Source: Paramacrobiotus metropolitanus (taxonomy: Eukaryota; Tardigrada; Eutardigrada; Parachela; Macrobiotidae). From it: DNA of 22,160 nucleotides. The notes under the pieces were generated by a model. That model was not told the origin of the DNA and did no database searches. It worked only from the letters and a program-made list of their open reading frames with translations. The stretch spans positions 1-22,160 of the forward strand of contig NW_026570660.1 in NCBI RefSeq assembly GCF_019649055.1. Reading direction: 5' to 3'. Position 1 is the first letter of the stretch; every line of letters starts with the position of its first letter. The position numbers and the translations under genes are program-made. Below are positions 9,264-18,434 of this stretch, in pieces.

Positions 9264-10284
9264 TGCGGAGGGCGGAGGCTAATAGATTCGATCATGTGCT
9301 CTGTGCAAAAAGAATAAATACATAAGGGCCCGCCTAATGCAATTACGTCCTACGGTACTGGCATTCCGAACAACCCTTAATGCACGGGGACTCCTTATAA
9401 TCTCAACTGAATGGCCTCTCAAACTTAAAGTTATGACATATTGGCTACGGCGGGGGCGGAGCTACTAAAGTACGGAACCAGAAAAACCGGAACGACTTAC
9501 GGGATGTACAGTTTATCAGCGCCTTGTGTACGGCGTATTATTTTGACCTTTGCCAGAGTGGTTATAACTTGTAATGAATCTTTCAACTGAACAAGTACTC
9601 TTACTCTCGTTAATTACGTAATGGCCCTTTGCATACGTTCGTAAATTTTCCAAACGCAGCGACTTTTATCCCATTTATTGTACAGTATACGATTGTGAGT
9701 TAGTTGTGAGATTTGTGACAAGACATATGTAGTTCACATGTAGTAGTTTGCGTTAGTATCAATCAGTATCAACAATTCTGCAAAAATACGGCCAGATTAT
9801 TATTAATTTTGTCTGGGATTCCGTCGGATTGTGATTAATTGATTTTGATATGGGTATTTGACTAGTCCCAAGTCGACACCGACACTGGGGAGTGTCCTAA
9901 GTGTTTGTTCATTAAGCCGACGAGCATTTTCAAGTAGATTTACCTGAGCACGATGGTATATTATGTGAAAAGCCTAATTTAATTTCAAGCACCTCTGGAA
10001 TTGTTTGGGGCCGGAAATGCATGGACCTTTAAAGTATGATCCATGCTTTACAACGCCGGCGCCCAGGAACTATATCTAGGTCTCGTGCTTATTGGAAAAC
10101 CGCATCCGATTGGTAGAAATCATGAAAGCGATTAGCATTATTAGTCCCAATCTTGCGGCTATTGTAACGTTTCATGGATAAAATGCACATTCTATTCGAT
10201 CATGAACCTCCTCCGTAGCGAAATCATCGAACTGGACGTCTTCGGATGTAACATCACGCAAGCAACCGCGAGGATTTAAGAAAC
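9264..10284. other. no gene recognised; two small hairpins
   Basis: No convincing frame. GACACT-GGGG-AGTGTC (9881-9896) is a perfect 6-bp stem with a tetraloop. GCATGGA...TCCATGC (about 10019-10046) can pair over 7 bp. Both are short enough to be chance. Confidence 0.4.
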
Positions 10285-10789
10285 ATGGATGCAGCCGAAT
10301 TTAATAATGTGCAAGATTCAATCGGGTTTGCGTTTGAAGATTCCGAAAAAAAGCACTTCTCCGGAATGTCACAGATATCCAGTATCGGACTAGTGTACTG
10401 CACCATCGCTACGCCGGAGCCCATACACGTTTACTCATTTACCGTTCTTGGAGAATTTGTTGCTCGAAGCTAGCGGGGCTATCATATGTGTCGGCTGACG
10501 ACGATCCCGAAATGTGCATCTTGGAACCGGGGATGCTCAGCGCCAAAGATTCCGAGTGGGTTCGGAAGCTGCATTGTGACTGATCGTATGTGTGGTACCA
10601 CAACTTCATTAAAAAGATACCAGATCTAATTACCGACAAGGATACAGACGAAACTGGCAATAAGACCGGCCGAAACCAATATTATACACTGAAAGCCCGT
10701 AGTCAAAATCGCGGCCAAATAGTACTCAATTCGTTTAAGGAGAATTTATACCATGGCAGCAAGATGAAAATTAAATTTTCGAAATTCTA
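10285..10789 (+). pseudogene. degraded gene, possible MATH-type relative
   Basis: The first frame (10285-10473, starting MDAAEFNNVQDS) runs through SSIGLVYCTIATPEP and VYSFTVLGEFVAR and then stops. A second frame overlaps the end and gives LAGLSYVSADDDPEMCILEP and SEWVRKLHCD before a TGA. A third continues PDLITDKDTDETGNKTG to a stop at about 10790. Two short motifs recall the MATH-like half of the BTB gene in the same order: VYC-x-(I/L), and (Y/D)VS...(N/D)D...(L/I)(V/L)EP-x-G. I read it as a frameshifted pseudogene or a badly split gene. The family link is weak. Confidence 0.33.
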
Positions 10790-11370
10790 AAGTGTAATAA
10801 GAAGGGTTACATTTGTTACTGAGCGGAAGTTAAATTACGTAAAAACGAAAAAAGTTATTCAAGGTTTTCCCATTCCTTTTTTTTGCAATTGTTACTTCCG
10901 CAAAATAGCGACTTTCTTTCAGCAACTTTTACAATTCAGAATCATTTGATCGAGTTCAGACTTTAGCAGCATGGAGTGAAAAATTTATCACTGCGTTATG
11001 TCTAGTGCGTAGTTATGTTGCAGCACACACGCGTTGTGCCAGAGAGCATAGTGAAAATATGTCGAAATTGGTATATTCTCTTGTTAAACCACCTTCCCTT
11101 CAAACACCGACGCAGGAACTGTTTCGAAGAATTAATTTCCATGATTGCGCAAAATTCAGTTTAACGCGGCAAACATCTTGTTTTGTAATGAAATGCTTCT
11201 GTGAAATGATTATTGTGGAAATTCCTACAAACAGCGGTTTGGCGGTGATGTAATTCCTTGAAATATTGTACGAGTACCACTGATGCCGTTAATATACCAG
11301 TACAATATACAGATATTATTGTAGCTCATATTTTGCGCTGCACATACTCGTAAAATTCTTGTTCTACTTT
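10790..11370. other. intergenic, no gene
   Basis: No gene supported. The frame at 11005-11253 (+) has no signal, promoter or family resemblance. Confidence 0.4.
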
Positions 11371-11375
11371 GCTGA

Positions 11376-11383
11376 TATAAAAG
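11376..11383 (+). promoter_or_regulatory. TATA box of small cysteine-peptide gene A
   Basis: TATAAAAG lies 116 nt upstream of the ATG at 11492, the same spacing as for its paralogues B (131) and C (118). Confidence 0.7.
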
Positions 11384-11491
11384 AAGAATGCGGTGCTGTT
11401 CGTATGGCGCATATCACCAAAATCAATTAAATCTAGGCATAATAGTTTATAAGTTTTGCCGAACCCAGCCGCGTATCTTGCTCTACCAAAC

Positions 11492-11959
11492 ATGAATGTT
11501 CTACGATCCGTCTGGATAATGTTGATCTTGATAGTCGCGAGTTTGGTAAGATGAAATCTAACATTTATTCTCAATTACCACCATATATCGATTCCACTAT
11601 TCGTTTATACGAGTACGCATTTGGAACAACCCAGAGCTTAGAGTGGATGACCTTGTGCTGATGTTGCAAAGTTTGATGGTTACAAAGCGAATCCATATCA
11701 GTCTTATAGCATATATATAGAGCTGTATACTGTACTTAATATTTTCATCAAATGGTATAGGTTTTTGACATAAATTATTTTGAGGTTGACCAGAAATTAC
11801 AGTGAAGAAATGGTACAGTACTAATCGTAAATAAATACTTTCATTTTGCAGCTGGTTGGACCTTCTGTATGTAGGATTTGCAACCCGGAAAACAGGCGAT
11901 TGTGTCACGTTCACGAGGAAATCGTTAGAGATCCATCGAATGACCAGGGATCACTGTGA
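11492..11959 (+). CDS. small secreted cysteine peptide, family member A
   Basis: Two-exon gene. Exon 1 (11492-11545) is exactly 18 codons, MNVLRSVWIMLILIVASL, followed by a GTAAGA donor. The 306-bp intron ends in a branch-like TACTAAT and CATTTTGCAG. Exon 2 (11852-11959) adds 35 residues and a stop, phase 0 to phase 0, for a total of 53 residues. The mature part begins near LVGPS and carries CRIC, then a third Cys after seven residues (NPENRRLC), then an acidic tail with EEIVRDPS. Exon 1 aligns with genes B (15117) and C (18705): all are 18 codons with M-x(6)-W at the same position and a hydrophobic run. Three cysteines is odd for a monomer; a disulfide-linked dimer is possible. No known family is recognised, and no AATAAA is seen close downstream. 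Confidence 0.72.
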
Positions 11960-12626
11960 ACGAAGCCGGCTATCCGATGGGCATCAAGGAAAACCTCAAC
12001 AAGAGTTTTTTTAAAGAATTGGACAAAAGGCTGATCATATAGCGTTTCTGTACATGCTGTAGACATGAGGGTCGTACTTCACTTGTAGCCTGTTGCTTAA
12101 ATCTCCGAGATTACGTGTACTAATTGTCGTCAGTAACCGGTGTCGGCCTTAGTGAATCACTGCCCCGTAGAAGGTAATATAAAATTTGCTCGGACATAAA
12201 TTTCCAAGTTGCTCTGCATTTCATAACGGTGAATGCTGTCGTTTTGTGAAAATGTACTCGGTTACGTAAGAAAACAGTGCTACTAGATCATCTTGACTAC
12301 AATGCTTAGCAATAACGCTTCGCAACGGGTTGTTCCTGCGTAGGGATCTAAGATTCTCCAAGACAGCTGCAACCCGAGAACACCAGGTCAGATTTAGTTT
12401 AGATGACGTTGATATCGTTTTTTATGTACGAAGGATCGAATTAAAACCATTGAAGTAGTCAGCTAGTTTACAAAAAGCTGACATGTACAGTCACAAACTC
12501 ATTTCCGGTTTAAAACATAATTATACATATGTACCGTGTCAAACACATTAACGACAATCGGCGCTGTAAAGAAGGGAAATCAACTGCCCGTTTTACAACG
12601 ACAGATACATATAAGCCCATAGTTTT
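11960..12626. other. intergenic, no gene
   Basis: A short protein-like frame follows the stop of gene A (VNEAGYPMGIKENLNK, from about 11956), but it lacks a start, and no splice sites connect it. Otherwise no gene or repeat was seen. Confidence 0.35.
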
Positions 12627-13573
12627 TTACTCTTTTATTAGTGATTCGACGGCCTGTACGGTTTCCGCGTAGACCTTGCCCAAAGTGCCTTCATATTTAA
12701 CCAGAAATCCAAGGAAATCTTGAGCGGCTCGGACGACTTCGGTATGATGCTGTGTGCTAGTGATGAGAACGGAGTCAGCAGCAAATTGGTATGCCGCCCC
12801 GATTTCCTTAGCAGCATGTGGCTTAAAATAGTCAACGACCTCGCTGACGCTCTTGATCAGTGCACTGTCATCAGCGGTAGCATCATTAGCCTTACCACTA
12901 CCATTCACAAAGCCATCTATGAAAGCGATCTGCAAAAAAGCATAGTTAGTACCATAACAAACTGCATACTGTGGGTAGGGAAACGCACCACACGATGGGC
13001 TATCCGGACAGCTCTTTTGAACCACCTCCAAATTCTTCCGAAAAACCCTTTGATGCCTGTAACCAGTATCAAGTTTGTTCAAAAGAAAGCATCGAAGGTC
13101 AAGCAAATGGTTGGGGAGACCTTGTTCGGTGATCTTCGTAATCAACTCTCTGGCAATGGCCTGTGCCCCGCCGGCGTTGTCAAAGCCGTTCAGCTGCAGC
13201 TGACCTTTAGCAACACGCAGATCCGACACAATTTCCGCGCGACGACCTCGGTGGAATGTGTAAGGTCGTCGAAAGCTGACAAGGTTTGATTGGCTTGCCG
13301 AAGTAAGCTGGATGGGACGGTTTCTTGCGTGGCCTGTTGCACCTCGGCAACAGCTCGTTTGATGTATGGCTGAGTATCTGTACACCGTCATCATCACAGT
13401 GTTAAATACTGTAGAGTTAAAGACTTCAACTTATTATTGTTAATTCAAATTTTAGATTTGTTTATAAATCATAAATAATTTTAGTCCACAGAGTACGGTA
13501 CTGTACTTTGTAAGATAGAGGAGGCAGTGGAAGCCGTAACCGCACAGGCAAGAATAACTACTAAACTATTCAT
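12627..13573 (-). CDS. secreted helical two-repeat protein, exon structure uncertain
   Basis: Exon 1 (13573-13507) encodes a signal peptide (MNSLVVILACAVTASTASS), with a GTACAG donor in phase 1. Exon 2 starts at 13377 after GTGTACAG and continues in frame (NTQPYIKRAVAEVQQATQET). The last exon (12929-12627) follows TACTAAC and TTTTTTGCAG. Exon 2 has two readings. With a donor at 13205|13204 (AAG|GTCAGC) everything stays in frame and gives 180 residues. Alternatively, a CG dinucleotide insertion near 13230 shifts an older frame running on through AEIVSDLRVAKGQLQLNGFD to about 13121. The second reading makes exon 2 resemble the last exon: IK-x2-V-x-EV, then H-x-TEVV, then a helical tail, so the protein looks like two tandem amphipathic-helix repeats. 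The family is not recognised; a lipid- or surface-binding secreted protein is a guess. Confidence 0.55.
12634..12639 (-). terminator. poly(A) signal overlapping stop region
   Basis: AATAAA on the minus strand lies inside the last codons of the helical-protein gene (CTA ATA AAA GAG TAA), implying a very short 3' UTR. Confidence 0.5.
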
Positions 13574-13703
13574 GTTGAGTGAACTGGTGCACGACTGAAA
13601 CTGTAATCGAAATTTTACCAAGCAGAAGAAAAAGGATAATGTTTAAAACAAAAGCTGAGTTAATTTTGGCTCGATAACTGTTTTACTTCGCAGCTTCGTC
13701 GGC

Positions 13704-13713
13704 TTTTTATATA
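13704..13713 (-). promoter_or_regulatory. TATA box of helical-protein gene
   Basis: TATATAAAAA on the minus strand starts 140 nt upstream of the ATG at 13573. A minus-strand frame that runs across it (13643-13846) is therefore unlikely to be the real gene here. Confidence 0.65.
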
Positions 13714-13714
13714 T

Positions 13715-14662
13715 GCCGGATGACTGACGGGTTAACCGGCTATTTTGCTCCAGAAGCAGCAGAAGGGCGGAACTTATATTTTGATCCTGTTCAAGCACAT
13801 CCTCATACTCACTGCTGCGGCTCCCCAGACGGATATTCAAGCTCACTCACAATACAATTGTATCTCTAACCAGTGATAAAGTCTTTGTAAAATCCTCAGT
13901 GCTATCAATCACGTCGAGAAATGTGTTGGTTTTAGAGCAGTTATTTCGTGAATACGGAAGTCTTATCAGTGTGTTTGTCTTCAAGTGCCTGTTTACTGTT
14001 TTCTCAAATGCAAGGTTAACCGCTACTCTAAATGCATTACTATTTGTTTTCGTGACAAACTCCATTATACGCATAACATAGTTATGTAGTATTTCTTCTA
14101 ATTCTCCATTTCCTCTCTGATGTTTTTGTGTCTTGCAAACGGTTAAGCATTACATAAAACGTGATGAAACAAAATGCAAAATACGGCTGAATAATACAAT
14201 ACGCCGGTGTAAACAACGGTACTTGTGATGTGGTACTCCAATTTTTGCTATTTACAATATATTAATTGTTGACCAGTAAGTAAGTAAACGACTGCGCACG
14301 TCTTATGTTTTCTTCATTTTAGCGGTGTTTGGATGGTATTCTACGAGTACGTTCGTTTTGTCTGCCTATCAATTTCCACAGCTAATGTCAGGTAAGGGTT
14401 TACACCAAATAAAAATCTTAATCATGGTGTTTTGATGAACGAATTTTCCGTGGTACTCTGTACAATGCAGAGCAAACATGTACTCATCTAATTTCGAGCA
14501 TCGGTCTAATGTCATATTTTTAAAAATCGCATAGTTAAAATAATATTATCGGAGTTAAGCGGAATCGGTTTAATTTGTTATTGTTTTTTTCTACATAAAT
14601 TTTGAGAACCGCTTAAGCTTTTGGTTCGTAAATTTGATATCCGTTTAACGATATATCATAAT
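13715..14662. other. intergenic, no gene
   Basis: Frames at 13643-13846 and 13847-14074 (-) show no start context, splice partners or family resemblance. A GTAAGG donor-like site at about 14391 follows a short hydrophobic frame from 14335 (MVFYEYVRFVCLS), but no TATA box or second exon was found. Confidence 0.35.
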
Positions 14663-14668
14663 TTTATT
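14663..14668 (-). terminator. poly(A) signal of gene B
   Basis: AATAAA on the minus strand lies about 105 nt after the stop codon of small cysteine-peptide gene B. Confidence 0.6.
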
Positions 14669-14771
14669 TCCATATTTCAGCTCAATTTGTATTGGCCAAT
14701 TGTGAGCAATAAGGATAAAAAACACACGTGAAAACGTTTCAGCTGCATCCATATACTTAATACTGCGCGCG

Positions 14772-15117
14772 CTATTTGTTTTGTTGCTCCGCGGTGCCGT
14801 CCGAGTCGACGACTTCGGATGGACTCTTACAATGGACTATTCCACAATTTTTTGGGGCCACGCCACCTTCAACGCCGGATATCGCAACAAGCTGAAAATG
14901 TTTTTTGTCAGTCTAGTTAGTTACTACAAGAGAGCTCTTATTATAATCTAGGAATACGTACTACGATCAGATTCAGTAAATGGATGAAAGGAAAGAAAAT
15001 TATGCTCCAAAATTCCTAATTAATTTTTGTCTTTATTGTCGTATGACAGACATTTACACTTACCGCAGCAACAAGCGCTACCAACAACAGCATCCAAAGT
15101 GATTTCAGCACCTGCAT
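14772..15117 (-). CDS. small secreted cysteine peptide, family member B
   Basis: Two-exon gene. Exon 1 (15117-15064) is 18 codons, MQVLKSLWMLLLVALVAA, followed by a consensus GTAAGTG donor. The 172-bp intron ends in CATTTTCAG. Exon 2 (14891-14772) adds 39 residues in phase 0 and ends in TAG. The mature peptide contains SGVEGGVAPKNC, a second Cys four residues on (CGIVHC), then an acidic tail (SEVVDSDGTAEQQNK). Total 57 residues. Signal exon, splice phase, SGV(E/D)G and the DGTAE end are all shared with gene C. Two cysteines could form one disulfide loop. No known family matches. A TATA box (15248) and a poly(A) signal (14668) complete the gene model. Confidence 0.85.
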
Positions 15118-15239
15118 TGTGGCTAACAAAACTGTATACCCAGAACGTTCAAATAATTGAAAACAGCTTAGTAGAACAATCTTTGACATAAATTCAACGT
15201 AACCGATAAGACAATTTCTTAAATATGCACGCAAACGAT

Positions 15240-15248
15240 CTTTATATA
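15240..15248 (-). promoter_or_regulatory. TATA box of gene B
   Basis: TATATAAAG on the minus strand starts 131 nt upstream of the ATG at 15117. A plus-strand TATAAAAG at 15314-15321 points the other way, 66 bp further on, making a possible divergent promoter pair. Confidence 0.7.
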
Positions 15249-15313
15249 CTTTATGAGAAATTTTTTTGCTGCAGTGAACGTTGTTATGCGGAGTTGTTAT
15301 GCATGTGATGTCA

Positions 15314-15321
15314 TATAAAAG
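15314..15321 (+). promoter_or_regulatory. orphan TATA box, divergent from gene B
   Basis: TATAAAAG is identical to the TATA box of gene A. The first ATG downstream (15399, MFVLFFEFH then stop) is hydrophobic but closes after nine codons, so this may be the promoter of a lost family member. Confidence 0.35.
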
Positions 15322-15977
15322 AAAAACATGGTGATTTGTGAGGTATTTCAGTGAACATTCAAAAGTTATACAAAATCAATTCGCGGATATATTTAGCCAT
15401 GTTTGTTCTATTTTTTGAGTTTCATTAATGATTCATAGGTACAAAATGTCAACAGCCGATACGTAGTACGTAAAAGTGTTTACTGCTGTTTAGTGGTTAG
15501 TAATCACTGATTACTATCATTAATAATAATACGTTCGTTCCTTCCAGCAGTAGTGAAGGCATACATCGGTTCTGAAAATTTATGTAGAACGAAAACAATA
15601 ACAAATTAAACGCTTCCGCAAAACGCCAATAATATTTTTGTAATTAAGCAGTCTATGAAAATATGACATTACACTAGACCGATTTGGACGTCAAGATCAT
15701 AAGCTCCGCTGTTTGGAATATTTTGCCGTGTACATAATGAATGAGTACTAGTAGTGTTCAGAGTATACAGTACAGGCAATTCTGTGTCCATTTACGACAA
15801 GAGTTCATTAAACTATAACTAAAGTTTTTGTTGCGATGCATTTTTTCTAGACCAAAGAAAATTAATACGTGAGATAATTGTTTTCATAATCAATATACTT
15901 ATTAACCAGCCTGGGTATGGTATTATCCTTCCCATATATCTGTAATTCACAGTCATTTTTGAGCAAGAATATTTTAA
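15322..15977. other. AT-rich, no gene
   Basis: Apart from the orphan leader at 15399 no coding, RNA or repeat feature was recognised. Confidence 0.4.
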
Positions 15978-16621
15978 GGAAGTGGCCCGGTACATGGTAC
16001 CAGATTCGTGTACATGCACGAATCTTTCTCTTTCGCGCCCTCCCAAACCCTTTTTCTCTTGTTTTATGACAATCTGTAGTCACATGATTTGTACACAGGC
16101 CTGAAAACCGTTTGCGCGCAACATTCGCGAGTTATGACTGTGAAAGAATTCCCAAAAGTTTAATACATTCAGGTGTATCAAAAGTCTCATTATGGACCGA
16201 TCTCTTTCAGATTTTGCACGTAAATGCATAACCACGAAGAACGTTTTACACCGATCCACTGTTCTAGCATGTTTTCAAATTTTAAAATGAATTTCAAAAA
16301 TTTTAAAATTCATTTTAAAATTTGAAAAAATCGTGGAAGTCTGGATCGGTGTAAAAACGATCTTCATGGCCATGTGCATTTACATGCAAAAATTTGAAGG
16401 AGATCGGTCTATAATGAGACGTTTGGTACACCGGAAAGCATTTAAACTTTTGGGAATTTTCTACCATAACTCGCGAACCTGATGTTGCGCGCGCAAACGG
16501 TTTTCAAGCATAAATCATTTGACTACAGAATGTTTTAAAACAAGAGAAAAAAGGGTTTGGGAGTGCGAAAGTGAAAAATTTTGTGCATGTATACGAATTT
16601 GTACCATGTACCGCCACTTCC
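15978..16621. mobile_element. 644-bp foldback (giant hairpin) element
   Basis: The two halves are near mirror images. The left arm, from GGAAGTGG at 15978, and the right arm, ending CCACTTCC at 16621, share in mirrored order: GGTACATGGTAC, a CTCCCAAACCC block, TCTCTTGTTTTA, AAAACCGTTTGCGCGC, TCGCGAGTTATG, TTCCCAAAAGTTT, TCTCATTAT, CCGATCT and ACACCGATCC. At the centre, 16272-16294 and 16306-16328 pair perfectly over 23 bp around an 11-nt loop. Arms of about 300 bp are roughly 80% alike by eye. No coding frame is credible. A clear target duplication was not found. If transcribed, it would fold into long double-stranded RNA. Confidence 0.85.
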
Positions 16622-17085
16622 CTAATTCGACAGGATACGGAAAGCATTAAAAGGGCTCTTTGCAAGCCGTGAAACATAGAAATGTACTACGATCACGACA
16701 AATGCACTCTAAAACGCGGGATGCCGCATTATTCCTGTAGAATGCATCCATTTCCGCACCTTTATTGCTTTTTGCGCAAACAAGTTCAGTAACGCATTTT
16801 AGATACATCGATCACGCATTGCACAGACAACAGTGGTCAATTAACTGGGACAGTGTAGCCGGGTTGGCTAATGTGCCCATTGAATTGTATTCCGTGCAGT
16901 TAATTATGCATTCGGTGCATTATCGAACTCCGGATGGCAGTGATCTTGGTAAAATGGTATTATACCCCACGATTACTATTACGTAACCGATGATGTCATT
17001 CGACTCAGTTTCTCTTTCTGAGTTGACTGGTCATAGCCTTTTGGGAGGAAAAGGTCATTTAAAGGTCACAGAGCACAATGCATTT

Positions 17086-17290
17086 CTATAGTGTTTTACC
17101 GTCACTCACGTCTAATTTGTTTGTTTTTACACAGTATCAAACTTTTCTCGACCTTTTCACAACAAACTCAAGGTCACCTAAAGGAAAAGTGTATAGAAAA
17201 CAATACATTTATATAGTGTACATTTATACCTTTTTATCACTGGCGTGTGATTTGTTTGTTTTTACACAGTATCAAACTTTTCTCGACGTT
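17086..17290. repeat. two direct copies of a ~75-bp unit
   Basis: ATTTGTTTGTTTTTACACAG and the following TATCAAACTTTTCTCGAC occur at about 17115-17152 and 17249-17286, with looser similarity just before (TATAGTGT...). This lies inside the TIR element. Confidence 0.75.
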
Positions 17291-17305
17291 TTACAAAAAA
17301 TTTAA

Positions 17306-17720
17306 GAACTATATCATGCAAAATATTTTAAGAACCCCAAGAAACCTAAGAAACCTAAGAATCCTATGAAACCTAAGAAACCTAAGAAATCTAAGAATCC
17401 TAAGAAACCAAAGAATCCTAAGAAACATAAGAAACCTAAGAAACCTAAGAAAATTATATCATGCAAAATATTTTAAGAACCCCAAAAATCCTAAGAAGCC
17501 TAAGAAACCTAAGAAACCTAAGAAACCTAAAAAAATTATATCATGCAAAATAGTTTAAGAATCCTAAGAAACCTAAGGAACCTAAGAAATCTAAGAATCC
17601 TAAGAATCCTAAGAAAGCTAAGAATCCTAAGAATCCTAAGAATCCTAAGAATCCTAAGAAACCTAAGAAACCTAAGAATCCTAAGAAACCTAAGAAACCA
17701 AAGAGATCTAAGAAACCTAC
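17306..17720. repeat. degenerate 9-bp minisatellite (CCTAAGAAA/T)n
   Basis: A long run of CCTAAGAAA and CCTAAGAAT units. It is organised in higher-order blocks, each opened by (A)TATATCATGCAAAATA-TTTAAGAA at about 17310, 17455 and 17536. It lies within the TIR element and gives artefactual LGFLGFLGFL and NLRNLRILR frames. Confidence 0.9.
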
Positions 17721-17722
17721 GT

Positions 17723-17940
17723 AAGAAACCACTGTTAAAATAAAACAGTAACATTATTGACCTAAGAAAGAAACCCTAAGAACCTAAGAAACCACCGCTG
17801 ATATAAAACAGTAACCTTATTGACCTAAGAAAGAAACCCCAAGAACCTAAGAAACCACCGCTAATATAAAACAGTAACCTGATTGACCTAGGAAAGAAAC
17901 CCTGAGAACCTGAGAAACCAACTGTAATGTAGAACGGTAA
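17723..17940. repeat. 63-bp tandem repeat, about 3.5 copies
   Basis: AAGAAACC starts at 17723, 17786 and 17849, with a diverged copy (GAGAAACC) at 17912: a constant 63-bp step. Each unit contains ATAAAACAGTAAC, ATTGACCTA and GAAAGAAACCC. It follows directly on the 9-bp array and reuses its words. Confidence 0.85.
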
Positions 17941-18071
17941 CTTGAATGACTTGATCACGTGATCCTGGATCCACGTGAACTATGCATTGTTCGACTCGCA
18001 GTCTTTTTCTGAACAAAATAACTATAGGATGTTCACTTCTGCGAAGAAAACACCAGAAATTTAATAACAAA

Positions 18072-18074
<3 letters not shown>

Positions 18075-18102
<28 letters not shown>
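18075..18102. repeat. (TA)n microsatellite
   Basis: About 14 TA dinucleotides in a row, just inside the right TIR of the element. Confidence 0.9.
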
Positions 18103-18417
18103 GCATTTTTGACCGTGACCTTTAGATGACCTTTTCCTCCCTTAAGGTCATCGCCATTCGACTCAGAAAAAAATACTGAGTCGAATGGAGCCATCGGTTA
18201 CGTCATAGCAATCGTGGGGTATATTACCATTATACCGTGATCTTGATGGTGCATTCAGATCAGCTGATCCATTCTTCGGGACGAAGAATCTAAGCGGAGG
18301 GTAATGTTACGATCGTGGAGGTTTACGATCATGGACACTGGACAGCGTGGATTGCATGGCTGTATGTATCTTTATGGTGATATTGAAGCAAGTGATATAA
18401 AATAGAAGCAAATGATA

Positions 18418-18423
18418 TTTATT
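18418..18423 (-). terminator. poly(A) signal of gene C
   Basis: AATAAA on the minus strand begins 12 nt after the stop codon of gene C. Confidence 0.6.
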
Positions 18424-18434
18424 TCTTTGCCGCA

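Larger units (their letters stand above)
16940..18244. mobile_element. 1.29-kb TIR transposon with 8-bp TSD
   Basis: The element at 16948-18236 is flanked by GTGATCTT on both sides (16940-16947 and 18237-18244). The ends are inverted repeats of about 130 bp: the left begins GGTAAAATGGTATTATACCC, the right in reverse begins GGTATAATGGTAATATACCC. Homology continues through CCCACGATT, ACGTAACCGATG, CATTCGACTCAG and GGGAGGAAAAGGTCAT. Both arms carry a further CGACTCAG/CTGAGT(T/C)GA mini-hairpin. There is no transposase; the interior is almost entirely tandem repeats. Long TIRs with an 8-bp duplication suggest a Mutator- or hAT-like non-autonomous element; the superfamily is inference. Confidence 0.85.
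16792..18304 (+). pseudogene. exon of unknown gene split by a transposon
   Basis: A frame enters after a possible acceptor (AACAAGTTCAG, ending 16791) and reads HALHRQQWSINWDS, then NVPIELYSVQLIMHSVHY and RTPDGSDL up to the target duplication at 16940-16947. After the 1.29-kb element, and once one copy of the duplication is discounted, the frame continues DGAFRSADPFFGTKNLSGG to a TAA at 18302-18304. The frame staying open on both sides of the insertion suggests the element entered an existing protein-coding exon. The protein family is not recognised. Splicing out of the element cannot be excluded. Confidence 0.5.

Noticed and set aside
11954-12042. Protein-like frame VNEAGYPMGIKENLNK after gene A
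   Set aside because: No start, acceptor or downstream continuation; too short to support.
13643-13846. Minus-strand frame with SEYEDVLEQDQN
   Set aside because: Runs straight through the TATA box of the helical-protein gene; no start context or family.
17536-17754. Long frames reading LGFLGFLGFL or NLRNLRILR on both strands
   Set aside because: Products of the 9-bp tandem array, whose period is a multiple of three; not genes.
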